64,000 bases of DNA from Candidatus Hydrogenedentota bacterium. GTDB taxonomy: Bacteria; Hydrogenedentota; Hydrogenedentia; Hydrogenedentales; JAEUWI01. Positions 25,511 to 34,461 of this stretch are shown here, one piece after another. Within the stretch, counting starts at the first letter, position 1; every line of letters starts with the position of its first letter. Location: positions 1-64,000 of the forward strand of contig JAEUWI010000030.1 of assembly GCA_016791475.1 (NCBI GenBank). The letters are read 5' to 3'. The translations under genes and the position numbers were made by a program. A model generated the notes under the pieces. It saw nothing but the letters and a program-made list of their open reading frames with translations, did no database searches and was not told the DNA's origin.

Positions 25511-26335
25511 TTAATAGATGGCTGCCTCGATGATTTTCTTTTCTTCGGTAGTGATGGGCCTGAATTTCATGCTATCCACGTACTGCCACAAGTCATCGCG
25601 GGCCGGAAGCTTATGGAGTTCACGTAGTTGACTAAGGTGCCACGTTAACTCTAACTGGCTTGCTTCATTTGACGCAACTTTCTGGTCCACTTTGCTCGCT
25701 ATATCGAATGCAGCATCCAAGTATTTAACTAACTGGTCCCACGACAAGGAAATATATTCTCCTAGCTCAATTCCGATATCTGGAATGTCCCGAAGTACTT
25801 TGGGGGTAACAACTCCTCCATTGTGAGCCGCTGCGCAACGTAGCTTGAAAGCATCGGTCCATTCGGTTCTTTGCTGGTCAAGCGAAATTCCGAGGAGAAT
25901 CTCTACATACTTCAGCATATCCGGAATCGTCGAGCTTCGCAGAACTGGACTACCCAATGCTTTTCCTACAGCGTTTAATTCATATGGTCCGTTGCAATGA
26001 CCGAGGTTTCCAATATGTATCGTCACCGCTTCTTCGAGATAGGACTCAAGCGACGCGGCTGCCATGACAAGCATGTTGAGACGAAACGCGTTTTCTCTAC
26101 CTTCAAGTTGATCCCACATTTCGGAGACGGTTTCAGCAAACCTTTTTAGAGCAAATGGTGGCGGCACGTGGCTGGAAACGAGAGCGTCGGGAGCGGCTTG
26201 ATCTAGTGACAGTCGTAGGTTGTGAGTTGCGAGCTGATGAAACCAGTAGTTTCCACTCAGAGCCGCATGTTTAGCGCGGTACCGTCGGAACGACAGTGTG
26301 GGCCACCATTTGTTGTTAGATGCGGCAATATTCAT
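25511..26335 (-). CDS. HEPN-like domain protein
   Basis: This 274-residue protein has a helical domain resembling RiboL-PSP/MAE-type HEPN domains. The helix LNMLVMAAASLESYLEEAV is followed about 90 residues later by FKLRCAAAHNGGVVTPKVL, which carries the Arg-x4-His motif of HEPN ribonucleases in the usual VHN-x-G-x-V context. HEPN proteins often act as RNases in abortive-infection or toxin systems. No nucleotidyltransferase partner is adjacent, so a solitary role is likely. ATG 26335 is favoured over 26341 by the spacing from GGAG. GC content is lower than in the core genes, in line with acquisition. Confidence 0.65.
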   Translation of the reverse strand: MNIAASNNKWWPTLSFRRYRAKHAALSGNYWFHQLATHNLRLSLDQAAPDALVSSHVPPPFALKRFAETVSEMWDQLEGRENAFRLNMLVMAAASLESYLEEAVTIHIGNLGHCNGPYELNAVGKALGSPVLRSSTIPDMLKYVEILLGISLDQQRTEWTDAFKLRCAAAHNGGVVTPKVLRDIPDIGIELGEYISLSWDQLVKYLDAAFDIASKVDQKVASNEASQLELTWHLSQLRELHKLPARDDLWQYVDSMKFRPITTEEKKIIEAAIY

Positions 26336-26474
26336 CAGCATGTCTCCACTAGAAGTGGACCCTATAGATTGGACACTGGATCGGGTTTCCTAAGTGTATC
26401 CTGTTTGGGATTAAGCTGAAGCCCATATTTGGGAGTTCAAGCCGTGGTATTAGAAATTATGTGGAGATATCTTT

Positions 26475-26765
26475 TCAAGGGATTGGTGTTTCCTCCTCTG
26501 GTTGTGGAACTCCATCCACGCGCGAATCCGTTGGCGCATGGGGCAAGTTCTCGTAGGCGTTCAGGTAAAACTCCTCATGCTTGAAGCTGCGCCACAGGCG
26601 TTCGATGAACACATTGTCAACCCAACGTCCTTTACCATCCATGCTGATTTGTATGTCAGCGTCTTTGAGCACTTGAGTGAATGAATCACTAGTAAACTGA
26701 CATCCCGGGTCGTTATTGAAAATCTCCGGGTTGCCGAAGTGGTGGAGGGCTTTCCGCCGATTTAA
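26475..26765 (-). pseudogene. IS3-family transposase (OrfB) remnant
   Basis: The minus strand encodes the integrase-core end of an IS3 transposase: FGNPEIFNNDPGCQFTSDSF, KDADIQISMDGKGRWVDN and VFIERLWRSFKHEEFYLNAY. The second catalytic Asp sits in FNNDPGCQF and Glu in FIERLWRS. Near 26525 the frame shifts: the continuation AWMEFHNQRRKHQSLEK appears in another frame. The N-terminal part is missing. The segment 26355-26385 (with ATTGGACACT) resembles an IS3 end. The element is dead. Confidence 0.85.
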
Positions 26766-26773
26766 CAAGGCGT

Positions 26774-27517
26774 GACGGTCCCGCGTATTGTGGGGACGGT
26801 CGCCCGTTGGTGTTGATTCGGCGTGTGTGGGATAGTCGGCCCTCGTGCGGCTGGCCTTGTGCGCAGGACGGTCCCGTCGAGAGCTACCCCCGATACAAGC
26901 TCCGCCCAATCCCCATGGCCTCGCGGCAGGATTCTACCGTGTCGAGGGCGACGGGGATTACTTTCTTCGCGTTCTCGCGGAGGAAGTCCTGGATGAAGTC
27001 GTCGTTGTTGGCGGGGTCGTTGAATTTGCTGACGTGTTCGGCGACGGCTTTCTTGAGGTTGCGGTAGAACTTGCCGCCGTCGCGGTATTGCTGGAGGAAG
27101 TCGAGGTAGACTTCTTCGGGCACCACGAGGTTGAGGAGGCGGTAGAGGACGCTGAGGCCGCCGGGGAGCTTGGGGATGACGAGCTCGCCAAGTAAATGAC
27201 ACCAGAGCAGTTGTCCGAAGCACAATCACAAACTTCGCCGAATGGTCCCCCTAAAGGCGTGACGTCTGAGTAGAATGCGTCGACACCCCGGCCTGACCCG
27301 AGGGGACTGTCCGGTGCCGGAAGTACGCCTGACGACCCCACCGCGACGGAAGCCGTAGCGCCAACCCAGCCTGGCGACGCGACTGTAGGACTGTCCCCCG
27401 ATTTTGAAATCGCGGGACGGTCCCGAACGCCAGGTTGGCGTCCTTTCGTCGGAGGGTGCCTGCCAGGTGGGAGCCGCGCGGCGTTCTCGCAGGGCCTCTG
27501 CGTTCGGGACGGTCCCG
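26774..27517. repeat. Scattered GGGACGGTCCC palindromes
   Basis: Near-identical palindromes occur at 26774-26782 (GACGGTCCC), 26792-26804 (degenerate), 26865-26877, 27412-27425 (GCGGGACGGTCCCG) and 27505-27517 (CGGGACGGTCCCG). They flank the trpS fragment on both sides. I do not see them elsewhere in the window. Confidence 0.6.
26884..27190 (-). pseudogene. trpS: Partial duplicate of the 3' end of trpS
   Basis: The minus strand encodes PKLPGGLSVLYRLLNLVVPE through AMGIGRSLYRG, about 95 % identical by eye to the C-terminus of the intact trpS at 30953-32014. Relative to the intact gene, eight codons between two KFN repeats are deleted, as expected from slippage. Similarity begins at the VIP-x-LPGGL block and ends a few bases past the stop. 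Catalytic parts are absent, so it is not a functional synthetase. Confidence 0.88.
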
Positions 27518-27638
27518 TCGGAGTCCTCATCGCTCAATCAGGCCAACGCACGCTTGATTGTCCCATCCCGAGAGAAGATACTCTTATCCAGGGCGTTGCC
27601 ACCATCGACCCTGGCCGCCCGGTGGGAGGATGCCCGTC
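27191..27638. other. Intergenic region, repeat-rich, right edge of the variable island
   Basis: No supported gene. Frames here are open because of GC-rich composition and lack ribosome sites. It contains two of the GGGACGGTCCC palindromes and leads into the glycosidase gene. Confidence 0.45.
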
Positions 27639-30614
27639 ATGCGCGTTCTGAATTTTGCTTCACTGATGCTGATGGCCGTACTGTTGTCGGCGCCCGTTCT
27701 GGCGGAGGACGTGGTTGCCGCCGGGGAGGGGCTGGACATCGCTTCTTTCCAGGATCCGCCGCTGCGTGCCCGGCCCCGGGCCTACTGGGACTGGATCAAT
27801 GGCGCGGTCACGCTGGATCAGCTCACGCGCGATCTGGAGGAAATGAAGGACAAGGGCATGGGCGGCGGCCAGATGTGGGACACGGGCGCTCACCGCAATC
27901 CGAATGGTTTTGTGCCGCCGGGCCCGCCTTTCCTCGGGCCGGAGTCCGTGGCCGCGATGCACCATTCGCTGAAAGAGGCGAAGCGCCTGGGGCTGGAGTT
28001 TGGCCTGCTGACGTCGAGCGGCTGGAACGCCGGGGGCCCCTGGGCCACGCCGGAGTTTGCGGGCAAGAATGCCTATGTCACCACCGTGATGGTGGAAGGC
28101 CCCGGCGCGGTTCAAGTGACCCTGCCCATGCCGCCCCTGCCGGAGCATTGCCCGGTGAATGATCAGGGGAAGCCAATTTACTCGCGCGAAATCGCGGTGC
28201 TGGCGGTGCCGGATAACGAAGCGAAGGCGATTCCTGATCGGGATTCCGTTATCGTGCTGTCCGACCGGGTGAAGGATGGTGTGCTGGCGTGGGATGCGCC
28301 CGCGGGCCGCTGGCAGGTGCTGCGCTTCGTCTGCCTGAACAACGGGCAGCAACTCATCGTGCCCAGTCCGAATTCGAAGGGTCCGCTGATCGACTTCCTC
28401 GATCCCGCCGCCACGCGGATGCATTTCCAATATATTCTCGATAAGCTCGGCATCACACCGGAGGATTCCAATGCGTTCGGCCTCGCCTTTCTCGCGGTGG
28501 AGAGCATGGAGCTGGCCGAGGGCATCCAGTGGACCGACGGTTTCGCGGCGGATTTCGAGCATTGGGCGGGTTACGACGTTACGCCCTGGCTGCCCATTCT
28601 GGCGGGCTGGACCATCGGTGACAAAGATCAAAGCGATCGCTTTCTCTACGACTACCACAAGGCCGTCAGCGAGCAACTGATCTTCAGCCACTACATCACC
28701 GGCAATGAACTTCTGGAGCCCTACGGCATCGCGCTGAGCGGCGAAGCGGGCGGCCCCGGACCGCCCATCTGGAATTCCTGTCCGGTGGATGCCCTGAAGG
28801 CCCTGGGTAATGTGGACATACCCCAGGGCGAATTCTGGATCCGCCACCGCAACATGTTCCTCATCAAGGAAATTGCCAGCGCGGCCCACATCTACGGGAA
28901 GCCCTACGTGGACGCGGAGAGCTTCACCACCTGGCGGCGCTGGAAGGACGGCCCAGGTGTTTTGAAATATGCCCTTGATCGCGCCTTCTGCGAAGGACTG
29001 AACCGCATCACCTACCATGGTTTTTCCCACACGCCGCCGGAGGCGGGTTTCCCCGGTCGGGCCTACCACGCGGGCGTGGACATCAACCCCAACGTGACGT
29101 GGTGGCCCATGGCCCGCCCCTTCATGGACTACATGGCCCGCTGCAGCTACATGCTCCAGCAGGGGCGCTTTGTGGCGGATGTCTGCTACTACTATGGCGA
29201 CCAGGCGCCCAACTTCTGGCCCGCCTACCACGACGTGCCCGAGAAGCCGCTCCTGCCGGGGCTGAGCAAGGGCTATGACTACGACGTGGTGAATTCCGAC
29301 GTCATCCTGAACCGCATGTCCGTCCGCGATGGCCGTATTGTGCTGCCGGACGGCATGAGCTATCGCGTGCTCGTGCTGCCGGAGCAGGCCCACATGCCGC
29401 TGGAGGTGCTCAAGAAGATCGCGGCCCTGATCAAAGACGGGGGCACGGTGATCGGTCCACGGCCCACCACCGTGCCGGGCCTCAAGGATTTCGAGGCGCG
29501 GACGAAGGACCTGGAAACCCTCGCCGCGGAGGTGTGGGGCCCCTGCGATGGTCGCACGGTGAAGGAGCACGCCTTTGGCGCGGGGCGCCTCTACTGGGGC
29601 TCGACGCCGACCGAAGTACTCCAAGAGCTTGGCGTGGTCGAAGACTTTGCCTATACCGCCGGGGGCGACGATCCCGGTCTCGATTTCATCCACCGCGTCG
29701 CGGGCGACAAAGATCTCTACTTCGTGCGCAACCCCACGCATAAGTGGGCGAAGGCCGAGGGGCATTTTCGCGTCGTGGGGAAGACGCCCTACGCGTGGGA
29801 CCCTGCCGATGGCCGAGTCTGGCCGCTACATGAAGGCATCGCGGAAAAGGACCGCAGCACCCTGCCCTTGCGCCTGCCGCCGGGTGGCTCCATCTTCATC
29901 GTGTTCGAGCCCGCCGCCGCGCCCTGGACCCCGGCCCGACTCGAGGAGTCGCCACAGACGAATCCCGCCGCCACCATCCTGGCGGCTGAGACGGGCAGTG
30001 CCGAAGTTCTCGCCTGGGCCAATGGAGACTATGCCCTGCACTACGGCGGCTCCGATCAGAAGACCATGCGCACAACCGTAGCGACGCTGCCCGAGCCACG
30101 TACCGTGGATGGCCCTTGGACGATTCGCTTCCCGGAAAACTGGGGCGCGCCGGCCCAGGCCGAATTTGAATCACTCCATTCCTGGACGGATGACGGGAAC
30201 GAAGGGATCAAGTACTTCTCCGGCATTGCCACGTACCACAAGGTGATCGAAGTGCGCGAAGACCAACTCGCGCCCCGCCGCCGCCTCTACCTCGACCTCG
30301 GCGAAGTGCGCGACGTCGCCCGCGTGCGGCTCAACGGTAAAGACCTGGGCATCCTCTGGAAAGCGCCCTTCCAGGTCGAGATTACGTCGGCCGCCGTCAC
30401 TGGACAGAATACGCTGGAGATCGACGTAGCCAACATGTGGATTAACCGCCTCACCGGGGATCTCACCCTCCCGCCGGAACAGCGCTTCACCCGCACCAAC
30501 GAAACACCCCGCGAGAAAGACATCGGCGGCGACGAACCCTGGCACGTCGAACCCGCCGGCCTCCTCGGCCCGGTACGGATCGTGGCGGCGGATGAAGTAA
30601 CGCTGCGGGGGTAG
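27639..30614 (+). CDS. Secreted glycoside hydrolase, GH106-like alpha-L-rhamnosidase
   Basis: This 991-residue protein has a signal peptide (VLNFASLMLMAVLLSAPVLA) and resembles GH106 enzymes, which release alpha-L-rhamnose from plant or algal glycans. The N-terminal barrel signature is visible: FQDPPLRARPRAYWDWINGA, then LEEMKDKGMGGGQMWD. LTSSGWNAGGPWATPE and AESFTTWRRWKDGPGVLKY are further conserved-looking blocks. The C-terminal ~150 residues (YHKVIEVREDQLAPRRRLYL, VARVRLNGKDLGILWKAPF) form a galactose-binding-like beta-sandwich. ATG 27639 is favoured by GGGAGG eight bases upstream; 27630 is an alternative. It stands alone after the variable island. Substrate specificity is inferred from family. 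Confidence 0.82.
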   Translation: MRVLNFASLMLMAVLLSAPVLAEDVVAAGEGLDIASFQDPPLRARPRAYWDWINGAVTLDQLTRDLEEMKDKGMGGGQMWDTGAHRNPNGFVPPGPPFLGPESVAAMHHSLKEAKRLGLEFGLLTSSGWNAGGPWATPEFAGKNAYVTTVMVEGPGAVQVTLPMPPLPEHCPVNDQGKPIYSREIAVLAVPDNEAKAIPDRDSVIVLSDRVKDGVLAWDAPAGRWQVLRFVCLNNGQQLIVPSPNSKGPLIDFLDPAATRMHFQYILDKLGITPEDSNAFGLAFLAVESMELAEGIQWTDGFAADFEHWAGYDVTPWLPILAGWTIGDKDQSDRFLYDYHKAVSEQLIFSHYITGNELLEPYGIALSGEAGGPGPPIWNSCPVDALKALGNVDIPQGEFWIRHRNMFLIKEIASAAHIYGKPYVDAESFTTWRRWKDGPGVLKYALDRAFCEGLNRITYHGFSHTPPEAGFPGRAYHAGVDINPNVTWWPMARPFMDYMARCSYMLQQGRFVADVCYYYGDQAPNFWPAYHDVPEKPLLPGLSKGYDYDVVNSDVILNRMSVRDGRIVLPDGMSYRVLVLPEQAHMPLEVLKKIAALIKDGGTVIGPRPTTVPGLKDFEARTKDLETLAAEVWGPCDGRTVKEHAFGAGRLYWGSTPTEVLQELGVVEDFAYTAGGDDPGLDFIHRVAGDKDLYFVRNPTHKWAKAEGHFRVVGKTPYAWDPADGRVWPLHEGIAEKDRSTLPLRLPPGGSIFIVFEPAAAPWTPARLEESPQTNPAATILAAETGSAEVLAWANGDYALHYGGSDQKTMRTTVATLPEPRTVDGPWTIRFPENWGAPAQAEFESLHSWTDDGNEGIKYFSGIATYHKVIEVREDQLAPRRRLYLDLGEVRDVARVRLNGKDLGILWKAPFQVEITSAAVTGQNTLEIDVANMWINRLTGDLTLPPEQRFTRTNETPREKDIGGDEPWHVEPAGLLGPVRIVAADEVTLRG

Positions 30615-30952
30615 GGTGAGGTTGCGCGATTGAAGCGTGACTGAGTAATTGCATCACAACTCGCCACCGCGAAAGGGTCGCGCAAGGCTGGGAGCGCAGG
30701 CGTCCCCGCCTGCAACGTACCGAGGGTGCGATCAATTGATTTCGGAGAGCGCCAGATTGACTTGAGGCACTTTGGGTCATGGGCTTTTATGCGCCTCTGG
30801 CGCATGGTGCAGGCGGGGACGCCTGCGCTCCCAGCCTTGCGCATGCTGCTTGCGGTACCGAGTCGTGGCGTGAATTCAGGAATTGCGAAAAGGGGAGCTG
30901 TAAAGCTCCCCCTCCATACTTGCGATGGCTTTTCACTACCAAAATCGCTGAG
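30615..30952. other. Convergent intergenic region holding an inverted-repeat element
   Basis: Between the glycosidase and trpS, whose ends face each other. Apart from the 163-bp element at 30680-30842 the segment has no gene. TTGCGATGGCTTTTCACTAC near the trpS end gives no clear terminator. Confidence 0.5.
30680..30842. repeat. 163-bp element with perfect 35-bp inverted ends
   Basis: GCGCAAGGCTGGGAGCGCAG plus 15 more bases (30680-30714) is the exact reverse complement of 30808-30842. The arms contain an inner palindrome (GCAGGCGTCCCCGCCTGC). The centre has ATGCGCCTCTGGCGCAT. Its length and design match the 166-bp element at 19811-19976, but the sequence differs, so the two are separate families of MITE-like repeats. 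Confidence 0.88.
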
Positions 30953-32014
30953 TTACCCCCGATACAGACTCCGCCCAATTCCCATGGCTTCGCGGCAGGC
31001 TTCCACCGTGTCCAGCGCCACCGGGGTGACCTTCTTCGCGTTCTCGCGGAGGAAGTCCATGATGAAATCGTCGTTGTTGGCGGGGTCGTTGAATTTTTCG
31101 ATGATGGGCGCGTTGAATTTGCTGACGTGTTCGGCGACGGCCTTCTTGAGGTTCCCGTAGAACTTGCCGCCGTCGCGGTATTGCTGGAGGAAATCGAGGT
31201 AGACTTCTTCGGGGGCGACGAGGTTGAGCAGGCGGTAGAGGACGCTGAGGCCGCCGGGAAGCTGGGGGATGACGCGCTCGGGGTCGTTGCTGTCGGTGTC
31301 GAGGGGTAGGGGATCGGTGGAGGTGACGACGCCTTTGATCTTGGTGAGGACGGTCTTGGGATCGTCGAGCAGGTCGAGGGTGTTGTTGTCGCTCTTGCCC
31401 ATTTTGGCGGAGCCGTCGAGTCCGGGGAGGCGGAGGGCTTCGCGGCCCACGGCGCGGGGGCGGTGGAGGGCTTCGCAGTCGAAGCGGTGGTTGAATTTTT
31501 CCGCGATGTCGCAGGCCATCTCCACGTGCTGGCGCTGGTCATCGCCCACGGGGACGACATCGGCCTTCACGATGAGGATGTCCGCCGCCATGAGTACGGG
31601 GTAGCCCAGGAGACCGTAGGAGAGGGGGTTGCCGTCTACTTTGGGGTCGTCCTGTATCTTCGCCATCTTGTCTTTATAGGTCGTGCCGCGCTCGAGGTGG
31701 CCGATGTTGGTGATCATGCCCAGCAGCAGCGAGAGCTCGGCGGTGCAGGGGAGGTCGCTCTGTCGGTAGACGATGGACTTGGCCGGATCGAGGCCGCAAG
31801 CCACATAGGTGCGGAGCATGTTCAGGGTGTGGCGGTAGACCTCGGTCTTCTCGGTGATCGTCGTCAGCGCGTGGTAGTCGGCGATGAAGTAGAAGCAGGT
31901 GGCGTCTGTCTGCTGGAGGCGCAGAAAGTGGTGGATGGCGCCGAAGTAATTGCCGTAGTGCAGGCGGCCCGTGGGGCGGATGCCGGAGAGGATGACTTCT
32001 TTGCGAGCGGACAT
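30953..32014 (-). CDS. trpS: Tryptophanyl-tRNA synthetase
   Basis: This 353-residue class I aminoacyl-tRNA synthetase charges tRNA-Trp with tryptophan. The HIGH-equivalent is TGRLHYGNYFGA and the KMSKS-equivalent is KMGKSDNN; both are in place. YPVLMAADILIVKADVVPVG and GDDQRQHVEMACDIAEKFN are tryptophan and adenylate pocket segments. ATG 32014 starts MSARKEVILSGIRPTG as in homologues. Upstream is a set of short direct repeats. A partial copy of its 3' end lies at 26884-27190. Confidence 0.96.
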   Translation of the reverse strand: MSARKEVILSGIRPTGRLHYGNYFGAIHHFLRLQQTDATCFYFIADYHALTTITEKTEVYRHTLNMLRTYVACGLDPAKSIVYRQSDLPCTAELSLLLGMITNIGHLERGTTYKDKMAKIQDDPKVDGNPLSYGLLGYPVLMAADILIVKADVVPVGDDQRQHVEMACDIAEKFNHRFDCEALHRPRAVGREALRLPGLDGSAKMGKSDNNTLDLLDDPKTVLTKIKGVVTSTDPLPLDTDSNDPERVIPQLPGGLSVLYRLLNLVAPEEVYLDFLQQYRDGGKFYGNLKKAVAEHVSKFNAPIIEKFNDPANNDDFIMDFLRENAKKVTPVALDTVEACREAMGIGRSLYRG

Positions 32015-32078
32015 GGATGGGGCCTTGCGATGTTTGGGATAGTTTTGGGTATCAGAGGGCACAAGGATAGCGTATGGA

Positions 32079-32200
32079 ATGGACAATTGACAATGGACAA
32101 TGGACAATTGACAACGAGGATTGGAATGGGTCAGTGGGCCCGTTTGATGTATGAAGCAAATAGTTCTGATCGGTCCGATCCGTCTGATCGGTCCGATTGG
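32079..32200. repeat. Short direct repeats and GATCGGTCCGAT palindromes
   Basis: 32079-32115 repeats TGGACAATTGACAA. 32166-32200 repeats CTGATCGGTCCGAT, a palindrome-rich sequence that reappears inverted at 46636-46686. The region lies between yhbY and trpS on the same strand. Confidence 0.7.
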
Positions 32201-32206
32201 TTCATT

Positions 32207-32512
32207 TCATTCGTCACCGAAGAAGATCTTGCGCTTGTCTTCGTCGGGGTGTTCCTTGTAGAGGAGGGCGACGTGGCCGATCATACCGGCGATGTGGCTG
32301 CCGGTGCGGCGTTCGATTTCTTCGGCCAAAGTTCGCTTCTCGTCTTTGAACTCGTTGAAGCGGATCTTGACGAGTTCGTGCGACTCCAGGGCCTGGGTTA
32401 CGGCGCGGACGAGCATGTCGGTGACGCCCTGTTTGCCGATGATGACGACGGGGTCGAGGTGGTGGCCGACTTTACGGAGGTATTTGCGCTGCGCGCTGGT
32501 GAGTTCGCTCAT
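32207..32512 (-). CDS. yhbY: YhbY-type ribosome assembly RNA-binding protein (CRS1/YhbY domain)
   Basis: A 101-residue single-domain CRM protein. LTSAQRKYLRKVGHHLDPVV and IGKQGVTDMLVRAVTQALES match the KH-like fold including the GKQGVT loop that contacts RNA. HELVKIRF and IGHVALLYKEHPD complete it. Homologues associate with precursor 50S subunits. The start is ATG 32512. The gene stands divergently from tgt across a repeat-rich region. Confidence 0.95.
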   Translation of the reverse strand: MSELTSAQRKYLRKVGHHLDPVVIIGKQGVTDMLVRAVTQALESHELVKIRFNEFKDEKRTLAEEIERRTGSHIAGMIGHVALLYKEHPDEDKRKIFFGDE

Positions 32513-32517
32513 GGTAA

Positions 32518-33987
<1,470 letters not shown>

Positions 33988-34002
33988 AAGCGTTCTAGTA
34001 TC

Positions 34003-34392
34003 ATGAATTTCGTTAGCAGTATCGAAGCCCTGAACTTCCTGATTGCCCAGGCGGGCACGGCCGTTCCGGCGGCGGCTCCGGCGGGCGCCGAGGGTGCGGC
34101 GGCCTCCCCCACGGGCGGGCTCTTCCAGATGATGCCCCTTATGGTGGGCGTTATCCTGATCATGTATTTCCTGACGATTCGGCCCCAGCAGAAGCGGGAC
34201 AAGGAACGTCAGAATATGCTTAATGCCCTGAAAAAGGGCGATGAAGTTGTCACCACCGGGGGGATTTGCGGTAAGGTGGTGGGCATTTCCGAGGCGGACG
34301 TGGTCCTGAAGGTCGACGACAACGTGACCATCAAGTTCGTCCGCAATTCCATCGCTTACGTCGCCAAGGTCGACGGGGACGGCGACAAGTAG
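34003..34392 (+). CDS. yajC: Preprotein translocase subunit YajC
   Basis: This 129-residue membrane protein of the SecDF-YajC accessory complex has one membrane helix (MMPLMVGVILIMYFLTIRP) followed by the family hallmark RPQQKRDKERQNML, then LKKGDEVVTTGGICGKV, a small beta domain. The N-terminal extension is longer and Ala/Pro-rich compared with the E. coli protein. It lies 15 bases after tgt and 69 before secDF, so the three are probably cotranscribed. Confidence 0.96.
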   Translation: MNFVSSIEALNFLIAQAGTAVPAAAPAGAEGAAASPTGGLFQMMPLMVGVILIMYFLTIRPQQKRDKERQNMLNALKKGDEVVTTGGICGKVVGISEADVVLKVDDNVTIKFVRNSIAYVAKVDGDGDK

Positions 34393-34461
34393 CGCTTCCC
34401 CTTGAGGCGCCATACCCTGAGTCAATCTCTCTGTTTCAAAGAGTGGTAGTGGAGTTATCCC

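Noticed and set aside
26958-27530. Minus-strand frame of about 190 codons across the trpS fragment
   Set aside because: Ser/Ala/Thr-rich translation in the wrong frame of the trpS remnant.
27660-29765. Long minus-strand open frame opposite the rhamnosidase-like gene
   Set aside because: Shadow of the plus-strand gene, no ribosome site and no family features.
30787-31560. Minus-strand frame inside trpS in another phase
   Set aside because: Low-complexity Ser/Thr/Ala translation, an out-of-frame shadow of trpS.
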